From NCBI GenBank assembly GCA_004294465.1, contig REAV01000136.1, forward strand, positions 1 to 8,981: a stretch of 8,981 bases of DNA, written 5' to 3'. Source of the stretch: Sphingobacteriia bacterium (GTDB lineage: Bacteria; Bacteroidota; Bacteroidia; Chitinophagales; Chitinophagaceae). This document shows positions 1 through 7,215 of the stretch, piece after piece. Within the stretch, counting starts at the first letter, position 1, and every line of letters begins with the position of its first letter. The notes beneath the pieces are model-generated. The model was not told where the DNA came from. It saw only the letters and a program-made list of their open reading frames with translations, and did not search any database. Position numbers and translations under genes: made by a program.

Positions 1-645
1 GCTGAATTGGTCATTGGTTTTGCAGAAAATTTATTAAAAGCCAGTGGAACCGATTCTATTAAAAATTTGCTCCAAAAAACCACTTACTATTTGTTCCCCA
101 ATATGAGCCCTGATGCTTCGGAGCAATACTTTGCCAAATTAAAACATGAGAGAACCGGCAATGCAACAGCAACGGATGACGATAGAGATGGGCGTTTAAA
201 TGAAGACCCATTTGACGATTTAGATGGAAATGGCAAGATCACCTTCATGCGCATTGAATCTCCCTTTGGAGAATACAAATTACATCCTGATGATGCAAGA
301 GTGTTGATTAAAGCAGATGCAACTAAAGGAGAGAAAGGAAAATATTTAATTCAATCTGAAGGTATTGATAACGATAAAGATGGTTCATTCAATGAAGATG
401 GAGAAGGAGGAATTGCTTTCAATAAAAACCTGACTTACAAACACAAAACCTTTGCATCAGGTGCTGGAGACTATCCTGCAAGTGAGAAAGAAACGCGTGC
501 TTTATTGGATTTTTTATACGACGCTTTCAATGTATATGCTGTAGTAAGTTTTGGAACTAATAATAACTTAAGTTCCAACGACGATAAAGCAACCACTATT
601 GTGAGTGATTTATACAATAAAGTATTGGGATCTAAAGATGCTTAA
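1..645 (+). CDS. M14 carboxypeptidase-like protein, middle part (5' end outside window, ends at a frameshift)
   Basis: Frame 1 is open from the first base, so the gene begins upstream. The first residues (AE) align with the AE just after the HSNEIQG zinc motif of the paralogue at 1237-2979, so the HxxE motif should lie only a few codons outside the window. Similarity to the paralogue is clear: YLFPNMSPDA versus YIIPSINPDA, then two acidic DxDxDG-like loops (codons about 58-80 and 121-132). The catalytic core looks degenerate. The third zinc ligand, His in SFHNAGG of the paralogue, is replaced in SFGTNNN (Gly at 553-555), and the substrate-binding Arg of DPNRDW is replaced by Lys in FNKN (424-426). 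The frame stops at 643-645, while homology continues in the next frame from 638. I read this as a non-peptidase M14 relative whose reading frame is broken, either genuinely or by a sequence error. The protein was probably exported, but the N-terminus is not visible. Confidence 0.8.
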   Translation, partial: AELVIGFAENLLKASGTDSIKNLLQKTTYYLFPNMSPDASEQYFAKLKHERTGNATATDDDRDGRLNEDPFDDLDGNGKITFMRIESPFGEYKLHPDDARVLIKADATKGEKGKYLIQSEGIDNDKDGSFNEDGEGGIAFNKNLTYKHKTFASGAGDYPASEKETRALLDFLYDAFNVYAVVSFGTNNNLSSNDDKATTIVSDLYNKVLGSKDA

Positions 646-1219
646 ACCAGATACAGCTAAAAAAGAAAAAGCATTTACAGTGGAAGATCCTATTGCCAAT
701 TATTTAAGATGGAGTGCCCAACAAGGAATTAGCGATGTTTTCACTGAATGGAAAACATTTACACATCCCGACTTCTCTAATCAAAAAGTGGAAGTGGGAG
801 GAATAGATCCATTTGTATTGATCAACCCACCTTATAAGCTGGTTGCTGATCTGGCAAAAAAGCATACTGAATTTTTAATTAAAGCAGCATCTTTTCAACC
901 AGAGATTGATGTAACCAATATTAAAACAGAATCTTTAGCGAATGGACTTACAAGGGTAACGGTAGATGTAGTAAATAAAGGTGCACTGGCCACACATAGC
1001 AAATTTGCTGATAGAAATTATTTCGTTAAAAAAATAAAAGTAGGCCTTACACTTTCAGACAAACAAAGTTTGGTTGGTGGTAAAAAAATATTGTTACTCA
1101 ACAATATGGAGCCATCTACAAAGCAAAGTTTTAGTTGGCTGATTAAAGGGAAAGGTAAGATTACTATCGATGCTGGTTGCCCTACAGCTGGAATTAAAAA
1201 TATTGACATTTCACTTTAA
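638..1219 (+). CDS. M14 carboxypeptidase-like protein, C-terminal part after the frameshift
   Basis: This 193-residue frame begins with an ATG that overlaps the upstream stop by 8 bases; the frame is open from 605. It continues the protein of 1-645: dropping one base at the GCTTAAA joint gives a smooth GSKDA-KPDTAKK junction. LRWSAQQGISDVFTEW aligns with LDWFYAGRGIYTYSNELW of the paralogue, so the catalytic Glu may be kept (746-748). HPDFSNQKVEVGG matches HPQYGKIEIGG. The last 100 residues or so match the paralogue's C-terminal beta-sandwich (NGLTRVTVDVVNKGALATHS versus DGLTEVTAVIANSRIMPTHS). There is no signal peptide of its own, so as a separate protein it would remain in the cytoplasm. It is therefore more likely the second half of a broken or frameshifted gene than an independent one. 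The next gene begins 17 bases after its stop. Confidence 0.7.
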   Translation: MLKPDTAKKEKAFTVEDPIANYLRWSAQQGISDVFTEWKTFTHPDFSNQKVEVGGIDPFVLINPPYKLVADLAKKHTEFLIKAASFQPEIDVTNIKTESLANGLTRVTVDVVNKGALATHSKFADRNYFVKKIKVGLTLSDKQSLVGGKKILLLNNMEPSTKQSFSWLIKGKGKITIDAGCPTAGIKNIDISL

Positions 1220-1236
1220 CGATTAATTGATTGAAC

Positions 1237-2979
1237 ATGAAAAAAATATTCATTTATACCATTGTATTTTTTGCAATCGCATCATCCATCGATGTAAATG
1301 CGCAAAGCCCCGAGCAAATATTTAAAGCATCGGGCACACCTGCTAATCCAAAAGTAAGAGTAACATGGAATCGTTATTACGACCATGGAGGCATTACAGA
1401 AATTTGTAAAAAAATTGCTGCAGCTTATCCAGATTTAGCCAAACTACAATCCATCGGAAAATCTTATGATGGAAGAGACTTGTGGTGCTTAACCATTACC
1501 GATTTCAAGAAAGGAGTAGAGTCGAATAAACCAGGCATGTACATTGATGGAAATATACACTCCAATGAAATTCAGGGAGCAGAATTTGCCATGTACACTG
1601 CATGGTATTTAACAGAAGCATTTGGAGATACAAAGTTCATTCAAGAACTTTTAGCGGATAAAGTGTTTTATATCATTCCAAGCATTAACCCAGATGCTAG
1701 AGACAGTTATATGCATAAACCAAATACTTCTTCTTCACCACGTTCTGGTGTAAAGCCTATTGATAACGATGGAGATGGTCTGGTAAACGAAGACAATTAT
1801 GACGATTTAGATGGAGATAGCCATATCACATTAATGCGCAGAAAGAATCCGAACGGAAGGTATAAAGTTGACCCTAGAGATCCACGCAATATGATTCAAG
1901 TAGGGCCAGATGAAAAAGGTGATTATGAATTATTGGGCATTGAAGGTATTGACAATGATGGAGATGGAAGAGTGAATGAAGATGGTTATGCATTTGAATA
2001 CGATCCTAACCGCGATTGGGGTTGGGGATGGCAGCCAAATTATATTCAAAACGGTGCTTATAAATATCCTTTTTCTATACCGGAGAATAGAGCAGTAATG
2101 GAATTTGTGATGAAGCATCCAAATATTGCAGCAGCACAATCCTTTCACAATGCAGGCGGTATGATTTTAAGAGGCCCAGGAGGTGCAGAAGATGTTGGCA
2201 CCTATAATGCACAAGACGTTGCTGTATATGATGCCATTGCCAAAAAAGGAGAAGAACTAATGCCAGGCTATAAATACTTAGTGGTGTATAAAGATTTGTA
2301 TTCGGCTTATGGTGGTGAGTTGGATTGGTTCTATGCAGGTAGAGGTATCTATACTTATTCCAACGAATTATGGACGCCGTATTTAATGTTCATGAAAGAA
2401 TCTACTCGTGATCCATTTGATAATACTTCTTATAGTTTTGACAGGTATTTATTATTTCAGGATGCATTTGTTCCCTGGAAAGAATATGATCATCCTCAAT
2501 ATGGAAAAATTGAAATCGGCGGATTTAAAAAGAATTTTGGAAGAGCACATCCAGGATTTTTATTGGAATCGGATGCGCACAGAAATATGGCTTTCTCAAT
2601 TTACCATTGTTACCACACTCCAAAATTGGCAGTTTCTTCACTAACTGAAAAAGATCTAGGTGATGGCTTAACTGAAGTAACTGCTGTTATTGCCAACAGC
2701 AGAATCATGCCAACGCATAGTAGTCAGGATGTGAAGAACAAAATTGAACGTCCAGATTATATTACTTTAAACACAAAGGCTAAAGTTGTAGCTGGAATGA
2801 TTGTAGAAAATGCTGACCTCAATTTAACCACTGAACAGAAAAACAATCCTGGTGTTTTAGAAGTGAATAATATTCCTGGATTAGGAACTGTAACCCTTAA
2901 ATGGATCGTGAGTGGCAAAGGGCCTTTTACCATTACTATTGATAGTAAAAAAGGTGGAGTAGTGGAAGGAGGAAAATAA
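1237..2979 (+). CDS. Exported zinc carboxypeptidase, peptidase family M14
   Basis: A 580-residue secreted metallocarboxypeptidase, expected to remove C-terminal residues from peptides in the periplasm or outside the cell; the substrate cannot be told from sequence. The ATG at 1237 is preferred over an in-frame TTG two codons upstream because it begins a clean signal peptide (MKKIF, hydrophobic run, VNAQ, about 23 residues). All M14 hallmarks are present: zinc ligands H108 and E111 in HSNE, third ligand H304 in SFHNAGG, substrate Arg in DPNRDW (R259), and the catalytic Glu E377 in YSNELW. Between HSNE and R259 sit two acidic loops of DxDGDGxxNED form (D176-D186 and D239-D249), which resemble calcium-binding EF-hand or thrombospondin type 3 loops. 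Residues after about 460 form a probable beta-sandwich. The gene lies 17 bases after its degenerate paralogue, so the two are probably co-transcribed, and it ends at a strong terminator. Confidence 0.93.
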   Translation: MKKIFIYTIVFFAIASSIDVNAQSPEQIFKASGTPANPKVRVTWNRYYDHGGITEICKKIAAAYPDLAKLQSIGKSYDGRDLWCLTITDFKKGVESNKPGMYIDGNIHSNEIQGAEFAMYTAWYLTEAFGDTKFIQELLADKVFYIIPSINPDARDSYMHKPNTSSSPRSGVKPIDNDGDGLVNEDNYDDLDGDSHITLMRRKNPNGRYKVDPRDPRNMIQVGPDEKGDYELLGIEGIDNDGDGRVNEDGYAFEYDPNRDWGWGWQPNYIQNGAYKYPFSIPENRAVMEFVMKHPNIAAAQSFHNAGGMILRGPGGAEDVGTYNAQDVAVYDAIAKKGEELMPGYKYLVVYKDLYSAYGGELDWFYAGRGIYTYSNELWTPYLMFMKESTRDPFDNTSYSFDRYLLFQDAFVPWKEYDHPQYGKIEIGGFKKNFGRAHPGFLLESDAHRNMAFSIYHCYHTPKLAVSSLTEKDLGDGLTEVTAVIANSRIMPTHSSQDVKNKIERPDYITLNTKAKVVAGMIVENADLNLTTEQKNNPGVLEVNNIPGLGTVTLKWIVSGKGPFTITIDSKKGGVVEGGK

Positions 2980-2996
2980 GATCGAGTCCTATAAAT

Positions 2997-3033
2997 AAAA
3001 AGAGGAGCCTATTACTAATGCTCCTCTTTTTTT
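2997..3033. terminator. Bidirectional intrinsic terminator between convergent genes
   Basis: An 8-bp perfect stem (AGAGGAGC at 3001-3008, GCTCCTCT at 3020-3027) has an 11-base loop. It is flanked by an A-run on the left (2997-3000) and a T-run on the right (3027-3033), so both strands give a hairpin followed by U residues. It sits 18 bases after the M14 stop and 13 bases before the stop of the aminotransferase on the other strand, as expected for a shared terminator. Confidence 0.9.
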
Positions 3034-3045
3034 ATGTACAACTAG

Positions 3046-4236
3046 TTATTTTAGTAATGACAATGCATCAGCTATGCGCTTCCATGCACGTTCAATATTT
3101 TCCATGCTATTGGCAAAAGAAAAACGAACACATAAAGGTTCGCCAAATGCATCACCCATTACAGAAGAAACATGCGCTGTATTCAGTAGATACATACTAA
3201 AATCAGCTGCATTTTTGATGGTTTCTGTACCATTTGATTTTCCATAATAATAACTCACATCAGGAAATACATAGAAAGCTCCTTCGGGTTCAAAGCATTT
3301 AAAACCAGGAATTGTTTTCACCAATTCTAAACTGCGTTTTCTTCTTCTGGTAAATTCTTCCGTCATTGCCTCTGAAGGGCGAAGATCTCCTGTAAGTGCT
3401 ACAACAGCTGCTTTTTGTGTGATAGAACAAGTACCACTGGTAAATTGTCCTTGTATTTTTTCCATTGCTTTTGCAATGGTAAGGTTGGAAGCAGTATACC
3501 CCAATCTCCAGCCAGTCATGGCAAAACCTTTACTCAATCCATTGATCAATACCACACGATCTTTGATTGCTTCAAACTGTGCTATACTCTCGTGCTTTCC
3601 AACAAAATTGATGTATTCATAAATTTCATCGGATAGTATAATAATATTGGGATGTTTTTTAAATACTTCCACCAAGCCTGCTAATTCTTCTTTACTGTAA
3701 ACAGCACCTGAAGGATTACATGGTGAGGAAAACATAAATACTTTAGAACGAGGAGTAATGGCTGCTTCCACTTGGGCAGGAGTAGCTTTAAATTTATTCT
3801 CTACAGTAGTTCTAATTTCTACTACTTTACCTCTGGCGATTTTTACCAATTCAGAATAAGTTACCCAATATGGTGTTGGAATAATTACTTCATCGCCTTC
3901 GTCTACCAATGCTAAAATGGCGTTTGCTAAACTTTGTTTTGCTCCAGTAGAACTAACAATATTTTCAGGCTTATAATCCAGGTGATTGTCCCTTTTTAAT
4001 TTAGTACTTACAGCTTCTCTTAAATCTAAAAAACCAGGTACAGGTGTATAATGACTCCAGTTATCGTTGATGGCTTTAATAGCTGCATCTTTAATATGTT
4101 GAGGTGTATCAAAATCGGGCTCACCCAAACTTAGATCGATAACATCTACACCACTAGCCCTTAATTCGCGACCTAATTTGGCCATTTTTAAGGTTTCCGG
4201 TTCATTAAATCTGTTCAATAGAGAAGAAAGTTCCAT
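3046..4236 (-). CDS. aspC: Aspartate aminotransferase (PLP-dependent, class I/II, subgroup Ib type)
   Basis: A 396-residue cytoplasmic PLP enzyme that interconverts aspartate plus 2-oxoglutarate and oxaloacetate plus glutamate. Fold-type I landmarks are in order: SLGEPDFDTP near the N-terminus, YTPVPGFLDLREA, the PLP-phosphate segment SSTGAKQS (K100), PYW (W124), N174 in NPSG, D203 and Y206 in SDEIYEY, the Schiff-base lysine K236 in LSKGFAMTGWR, R244, and the carboxylate-binding R371 in CVRFSFA. K100 lies where the Thermus subgroup Ib enzyme has the lysine that contacts the distal carboxylate of aspartate, which favours aspartate as the substrate. Length and motif spacing are normal for the family. 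Related aminotransferases share much of this pattern, so the substrate is inferred. The ATG at 4236 begins the usual N-terminus. The serine hydrolase gene lies 100 bases upstream on the same strand, with a weak hairpin between them. Confidence 0.93.
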   Translation of the reverse strand: MELSSLLNRFNEPETLKMAKLGRELRASGVDVIDLSLGEPDFDTPQHIKDAAIKAINDNWSHYTPVPGFLDLREAVSTKLKRDNHLDYKPENIVSSTGAKQSLANAILALVDEGDEVIIPTPYWVTYSELVKIARGKVVEIRTTVENKFKATPAQVEAAITPRSKVFMFSSPCNPSGAVYSKEELAGLVEVFKKHPNIIILSDEIYEYINFVGKHESIAQFEAIKDRVVLINGLSKGFAMTGWRLGYTASNLTIAKAMEKIQGQFTSGTCSITQKAAVVALTGDLRPSEAMTEEFTRRRKRSLELVKTIPGFKCFEPEGAFYVFPDVSYYYGKSNGTETIKNAADFSMYLLNTAHVSSVMGDAFGEPLCVRFSFANSMENIERAWKRIADALSLLK

Positions 4237-4272
4237 TCGTATTTATTTTACTATATGTATGGTAAAGTTCGG

Positions 4273-4296
4273 AAAAAGCGTTTAAATCGTCTAAAC
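4273..4296 (-). terminator. Possible weak intrinsic terminator after the serine hydrolase gene
   Basis: Read on the minus strand, a 5-bp stem GTTTA/TAAAC with a 7-base loop is followed by GCTTTTT. It starts about 40 bases after the stop of the serine hydrolase gene and ends 36 bases before the aminotransferase start. The stem is short and AT-rich, so it may only partly stop transcription or have no such role. The rest of the 100-base gap shows no clear promoter. Confidence 0.3.
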
Positions 4297-4336
4297 AATT
4301 CGTGAAACCAATACTGGATTGATTATCCGCTTAAAA

Positions 4337-5587
4337 TTAGTTTTGATGAAACTGAAATTTCTTCAAATCAGGTGTATATTTTCTTTTTCGAGACAATTCA
4401 TGTTGATACAATGCCTGACCTAAATTTTTCATGAATGGAAAACCAATGGTATCATAATCATAATGATCATCGTTGTAAATACCATCCTGGTTGCATGAGA
4501 TGGCTGCACTCAACATAAACTCAATATTATTAGTAAGGTCTACCACATAAGTCACATCAATTAAAAATCCATAAGCATCACCCACTTTATTAAATATTCT
4601 AACATTATTGGGCTTTGTTCCTTTTTCAGATCCATAGTATAGAAACTTACAATATGCATCCCAGTAATGAGCAGAATCGTAATTAGGGAAATCGCTTTCT
4701 TTCGGAAAAGCACTCATCCATTTTCGAACAAATGCATAATCTTCTTTGGTTAAATTAAATCTTTGTTCTTTTTTTAACTGCTCCGGAAATAAAACAGATT
4801 GAAGTATATGATGCAGGTCTTGTAAATAAACCCGGTTTTTTGTAGCGAATGAAAATGGCTCATTCACTAGTTTTCCTCTACTCATATAACCCTTACCCAG
4901 CTTGGCTTCCAGTAATGGATACTGTACATTACTTATTTGCATAGGTTGCTCATAAACTAAAGCACCAGAAGTATCATAAAATTTCACAGGATTGGTAGTG
5001 GCATTCTGTTCTAGGGTTCTACTTATTTGTAAGCGGTGGCGGATAATGGCATCAGAATAACCTTTAGCGGATAACTTTTTCTGAATGTATTCTTGCCCTA
5101 AAAATTCGTAGAGTCGATTGTATGCATCATTATCACTTACTAAAAATATTTGCTTGATATAGTTTTCGATTGTTGGTCTGCTATCTGCTGCATTGGGTTG
5201 GGTATATACATGATCCTGCGCAGCAGCAGCGCTATCCGTAATCATGGTGGTTTCTTTGGTAAGGCCTTTTATTTTGAGTTCATTGAGTTTTTCCAAAGCT
5301 AATAATGCGATGGGCATTTTTACGGTGCTTGCGGGATAGAAATAAGTATTATTATTGAGGTTGAAATTAAACTCTGTAAAGCTTGGTTTATTGCGTTTAT
5401 TTCGATCGATCTGGGTATAGACAATTTGAATCCGCAAACTGTCTTTATTCAATAAAGCGCTTTTCAAAGCAGGGCTTGATTGCATCAACATTTCCAGCGG
5501 ATTTGAATTGGCATTTTGCTGGACATTTTGAGCAGTTAAGATTTCAATGCTCAATATAAATAGGGCTAAATGAATAAAGGTTCTCAT
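4337..5587 (-). CDS. Exported serine hydrolase of the class A beta-lactamase fold
   Basis: A 416-residue protein with a signal peptide (MRTFIHLALFILSIEILTA, then QN), so probably periplasmic. The active-site motifs of serine beta-lactamases and penicillin-binding-protein-like enzymes are present in order: SxxK as S87-T-V-K90 in PASTVKM, SDN as S151-D-N153 in LVSDNDAYN, and a KTG-like K334-V-G336 in FNKVGDAYG. A canonical Omega-loop ExxLN (Glu166/Asn170 of class A enzymes) is not obvious; E193 in TLEQN, 42 residues after S151, is the nearest candidate. The protein is well over 100 residues longer than a typical class A beta-lactamase, with extra sequence between SDN and KVG and at the C-terminus. 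I would call it a beta-lactamase-related serine hydrolase and not a proven resistance gene; the substrate could be a peptidoglycan or other envelope molecule. It diverges from the serine dehydratase gene and precedes the aminotransferase. Confidence 0.85.
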   Translation of the reverse strand: MRTFIHLALFILSIEILTAQNVQQNANSNPLEMLMQSSPALKSALLNKDSLRIQIVYTQIDRNKRNKPSFTEFNFNLNNNTYFYPASTVKMPIALLALEKLNELKIKGLTKETTMITDSAAAAQDHVYTQPNAADSRPTIENYIKQIFLVSDNDAYNRLYEFLGQEYIQKKLSAKGYSDAIIRHRLQISRTLEQNATTNPVKFYDTSGALVYEQPMQISNVQYPLLEAKLGKGYMSRGKLVNEPFSFATKNRVYLQDLHHILQSVLFPEQLKKEQRFNLTKEDYAFVRKWMSAFPKESDFPNYDSAHYWDAYCKFLYYGSEKGTKPNNVRIFNKVGDAYGFLIDVTYVVDLTNNIEFMLSAAISCNQDGIYNDDHYDYDTIGFPFMKNLGQALYQHELSRKRKYTPDLKKFQFHQN

Positions 5588-5591
5588 CCAT

Positions 5592-5623
5592 CAAACTTAA
5601 ATTAAAATCTTAATACCTCACAA
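5592..5623 (-). promoter_or_regulatory. Candidate Bacteroidota-type promoter for the serine hydrolase gene
   Basis: On the minus strand a perfect TAnnTTTG box (TAAGTTTG, 5592-5599) lies 21 bases downstream of a TTG (5621-5623). This fits the -33/-7 promoter form known from Bacteroides and relatives. The box ends only 4 bases before the ATG, so transcription would start at or next to the start codon, giving a leaderless or nearly leaderless mRNA. The match is to a short degenerate motif in AT-rich DNA, so it may be chance. Confidence 0.35.
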
Positions 5624-5672
5624 CTCTTAATTCATGTTGCTCAATTCATAATTCTTAATTCAGAATTCATAA
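5624..5672. repeat. Short AT-rich imperfect direct repeats in the divergent spacer
   Basis: The spacer between the two divergent genes contains repeated pieces of one AT-rich theme: CTTAATTCA at 5626-5634 and 5654-5662, and AATTCATAA at 5643-5651 and 5664-5672. No ORF or RNA structure is evident. It looks like a decayed simple repeat, though direct repeats in a divergent promoter region could also bind a regulator. Confidence 0.5.
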
Positions 5673-5681
5673 CTTTACTGG

Positions 5682-7109
5682 ATGCCACATGAATCTATTT
5701 CGGTTTTCGATATGTTTAAAATAGGGGTAGGCCCTTCTAGTTCGCATACTCTAGGGCCATGGAGAGCGGCACAGCGTTGTATAGAATCCATTCAAGCAAA
5801 ATACCCATTAGATCAAGTTGTTTCACTAACCGTTTTATTGTACGGTTCTTTAGCTAAAACGGGCAAAGGGCATGGTACGGATATTGCCGTTTTATTGGGG
5901 CTTAGTGGAGAGGATCCTGTTACCATTGATGTAAATAGCATCAACCAGAAAATAAAAGATATTGAAAACAATCAATCACTTTTATTGGGAGGTAAAAAAA
6001 TGTTGCCCTTTATCATTCAAGAAGATTTACAATTTTTATACAATGAGTCTTTACCATTTCATCCAAATGGTTTGTCATTTTTAATATCAACAAAAGATGG
6101 CAATCATTATAGTGAAACTTATTTTTCTATTGGTGGAGGATTTGTTGTTAAAGAGGGTGAAAATGGTGGAGGGAAAGCACCAGTTGATTTACCTTTTCCA
6201 ATCAATACAGCCGATGATTTATTACATTGGTGCAGGAAAACAGGATTGCCGATAAATGAGATTGTTTTAGAAAATGAATTGGCATGGAATACTGAGAAAA
6301 ATGTAAAAGAGGGCGTTTGGAAAATATGGGAAACCATGAAGGAATGTACGTTTAGAGGTTGTCATACACAAGGAGAATTGCCTGGAGGATTACAAGTACA
6401 AAGAAGGGCTTTTAACCTCAATAAAAAATTAATCAATCAGCAGGTTTATAAAAGTTACGAAGAATGGATTCATGCCATTAAAAAAGGTGGTGGAAGTTTT
6501 CAGTATATACTGGATTGGGTAAGTTGTTTTGCGCTTGCAGTGAATGAAGAGAATGCTTCTTTTGGCAGAGTAGTAACAGCACCTACCAACGGTGCGGCTG
6601 GAGTTATTCCAGCAGTTTTACAATACTATATTGCTTTTTGTGAAAATGTTACTGATGAAAGTATTATCAAATTTTTATTAACTGCATCGGAGATAGGAAG
6701 CATATTTAAAAAAGGAGCAACCATATCAGCAGCAATGGGTGGATGCCAGGCAGAAATTGGCGTGTCTTCTGCAATGGCCGCTGCAGCATTAACGGAATGT
6801 ATGGGCGGCACACAAAGACAAGTTTTGATGGCCGCAGAGATAGCCATGGAACATCATTTGGGTCTTACTTGCGATCCAATCGGTGGGCTGGTACAAATTC
6901 CTTGCATCGAAAGAAATACCATGGGTGCTATTAAAGCGATCACCGCTTCCCAATTAGCATTACAAAGCACCCCCGATTTTGCCTTGGTAAGTTTAGATAA
7001 AGTAATTGCAACCATGTGGTCTACTGCTTTGGATATGAATAGTAAGTATAAAGAAACCGCTGATGGAGGATTGGCTGTGCAAGTGCCGTTGGGATTGAGC
7101 GAGTGTTAA
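5682..7109 (+). CDS. sdaA: L-serine dehydratase, iron-sulfur dependent, single chain
   Basis: A 475-residue cytoplasmic L-serine ammonia-lyase that converts L-serine to pyruvate and ammonia with a [4Fe-4S] cluster. The N-terminal beta domain begins with the family signature [20 protein letters not shown], which supports the ATG at 5682. The alpha domain contains [15 protein letters not shown] and the three cluster cysteines: C355 in [10 protein letters not shown]397 in TCDPIGG and C408 in IPCIERN. Their spacing (42 and 11 residues) equals that of the Legionella enzyme. The final residue is also cysteine (C475), matching the C-terminal cysteine that in the Legionella structure reaches into the active site and binds the cluster as an intrinsic inhibitor. 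Alpha and beta domains are fused as in SdaA of enteric bacteria, not split as in Bacillus SdaAA/SdaAB. A 7-bp repeat array starts three bases after the stop, and DUF1287 follows on the same strand. Confidence 0.96.
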   Translation: MPHESISVFDMFKIGVGPSSSHTLGPWRAAQRCIESIQAKYPLDQVVSLTVLLYGSLAKTGKGHGTDIAVLLGLSGEDPVTIDVNSINQKIKDIENNQSLLLGGKKMLPFIIQEDLQFLYNESLPFHPNGLSFLISTKDGNHYSETYFSIGGGFVVKEGENGGGKAPVDLPFPINTADDLLHWCRKTGLPINEIVLENELAWNTEKNVKEGVWKIWETMKECTFRGCHTQGELPGGLQVQRRAFNLNKKLINQQVYKSYEEWIHAIKKGGGSFQYILDWVSCFALAVNEENASFGRVVTAPTNGAAGVIPAVLQYYIAFCENVTDESIIKFLLTASEIGSIFKKGATISAAMGGCQAEIGVSSAMAAAALTECMGGTQRQVLMAAEIAMEHHLGLTCDPIGGLVQIPCIERNTMGAIKAITASQLALQSTPDFALVSLDKVIATMWSTALDMNSKYKETADGGLAVQVPLGLSEC

Positions 7110-7111
7110 AA

Positions 7112-7165
7112 GAGATAAGAGATAAGAGATAAGAGATAAGAGATAAGAGATAAGAGATAAGAGAT
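7112..7165 (+). repeat. Tandem array of the 7-bp unit GAGATAA (about 7.7 copies)
   Basis: Seven perfect copies of GAGATAA run from 7112 to 7160, followed by the partial copy GAGAT (7161-7165). The array starts right after the serine dehydratase stop and ends inside the signal-peptide-coding stretch of the DUF1287 gene. As 7 is not a multiple of 3, each frame meets a TAA every 21 bases, so no plus-strand frame can read through the full array. The opposite strand is open and would encode repeated LSLISYL, which I regard as a by-product. The perfect copies suggest recent expansion by slippage. Confidence 0.97.
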
Positions 7166-7215
7166 TTTTACTTTTTTGCTTTTTAGCGAATGCACAAGAC
7201 AAATTTAGCATTCAG
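7147..7215 (+). other. Signal-peptide-coding stretch of the DUF1287 gene, without a standard start codon
   Basis: In the DUF1287 frame the last upstream stop is at 7144-7146. The open codons after it read EIRDKR, a hydrophobic run FLLFCFL, then ANAQ|D, a typical short signal peptide and cleavage site, and lead without a break into FSIQLCNAAKEL. There is no ATG, GTG or TTG in this stretch; the first standard candidate is the TTG at 7216, beyond the cleavage site. ATA at 7150 stands where an ATG would give MRDKRFLLFCFLANAQ. The first codons are made of array units. Confidence 0.75.

Noticed and set aside
2408..2644. Plus-strand open frame inside the intact M14 gene
   Set aside because: It overlaps the strongly supported M14 reading frame and has no recognisable features.
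3018..3636. Plus-strand open frames across the aminotransferase gene
   Set aside because: They are antisense to conserved aspartate aminotransferase motifs and begin in the terminator or inside the gene.
4337..5587. Antibiotic-resistance beta-lactamase
   Set aside because: The fold motifs are present, but KVG, the unclear Omega-loop Glu and the large size make a specific resistance call unsupported.
7112..7165. CRISPR array
   Set aside because: The units are 7 bp and directly adjacent with no spacers, so this is a simple tandem repeat.
6993..7211. Minus-strand open frame with repeated LSLISYL
   Set aside because: It is open only because the 7-bp array has no stops on that strand; the rest is antisense to sdaA and resembles no protein I know.
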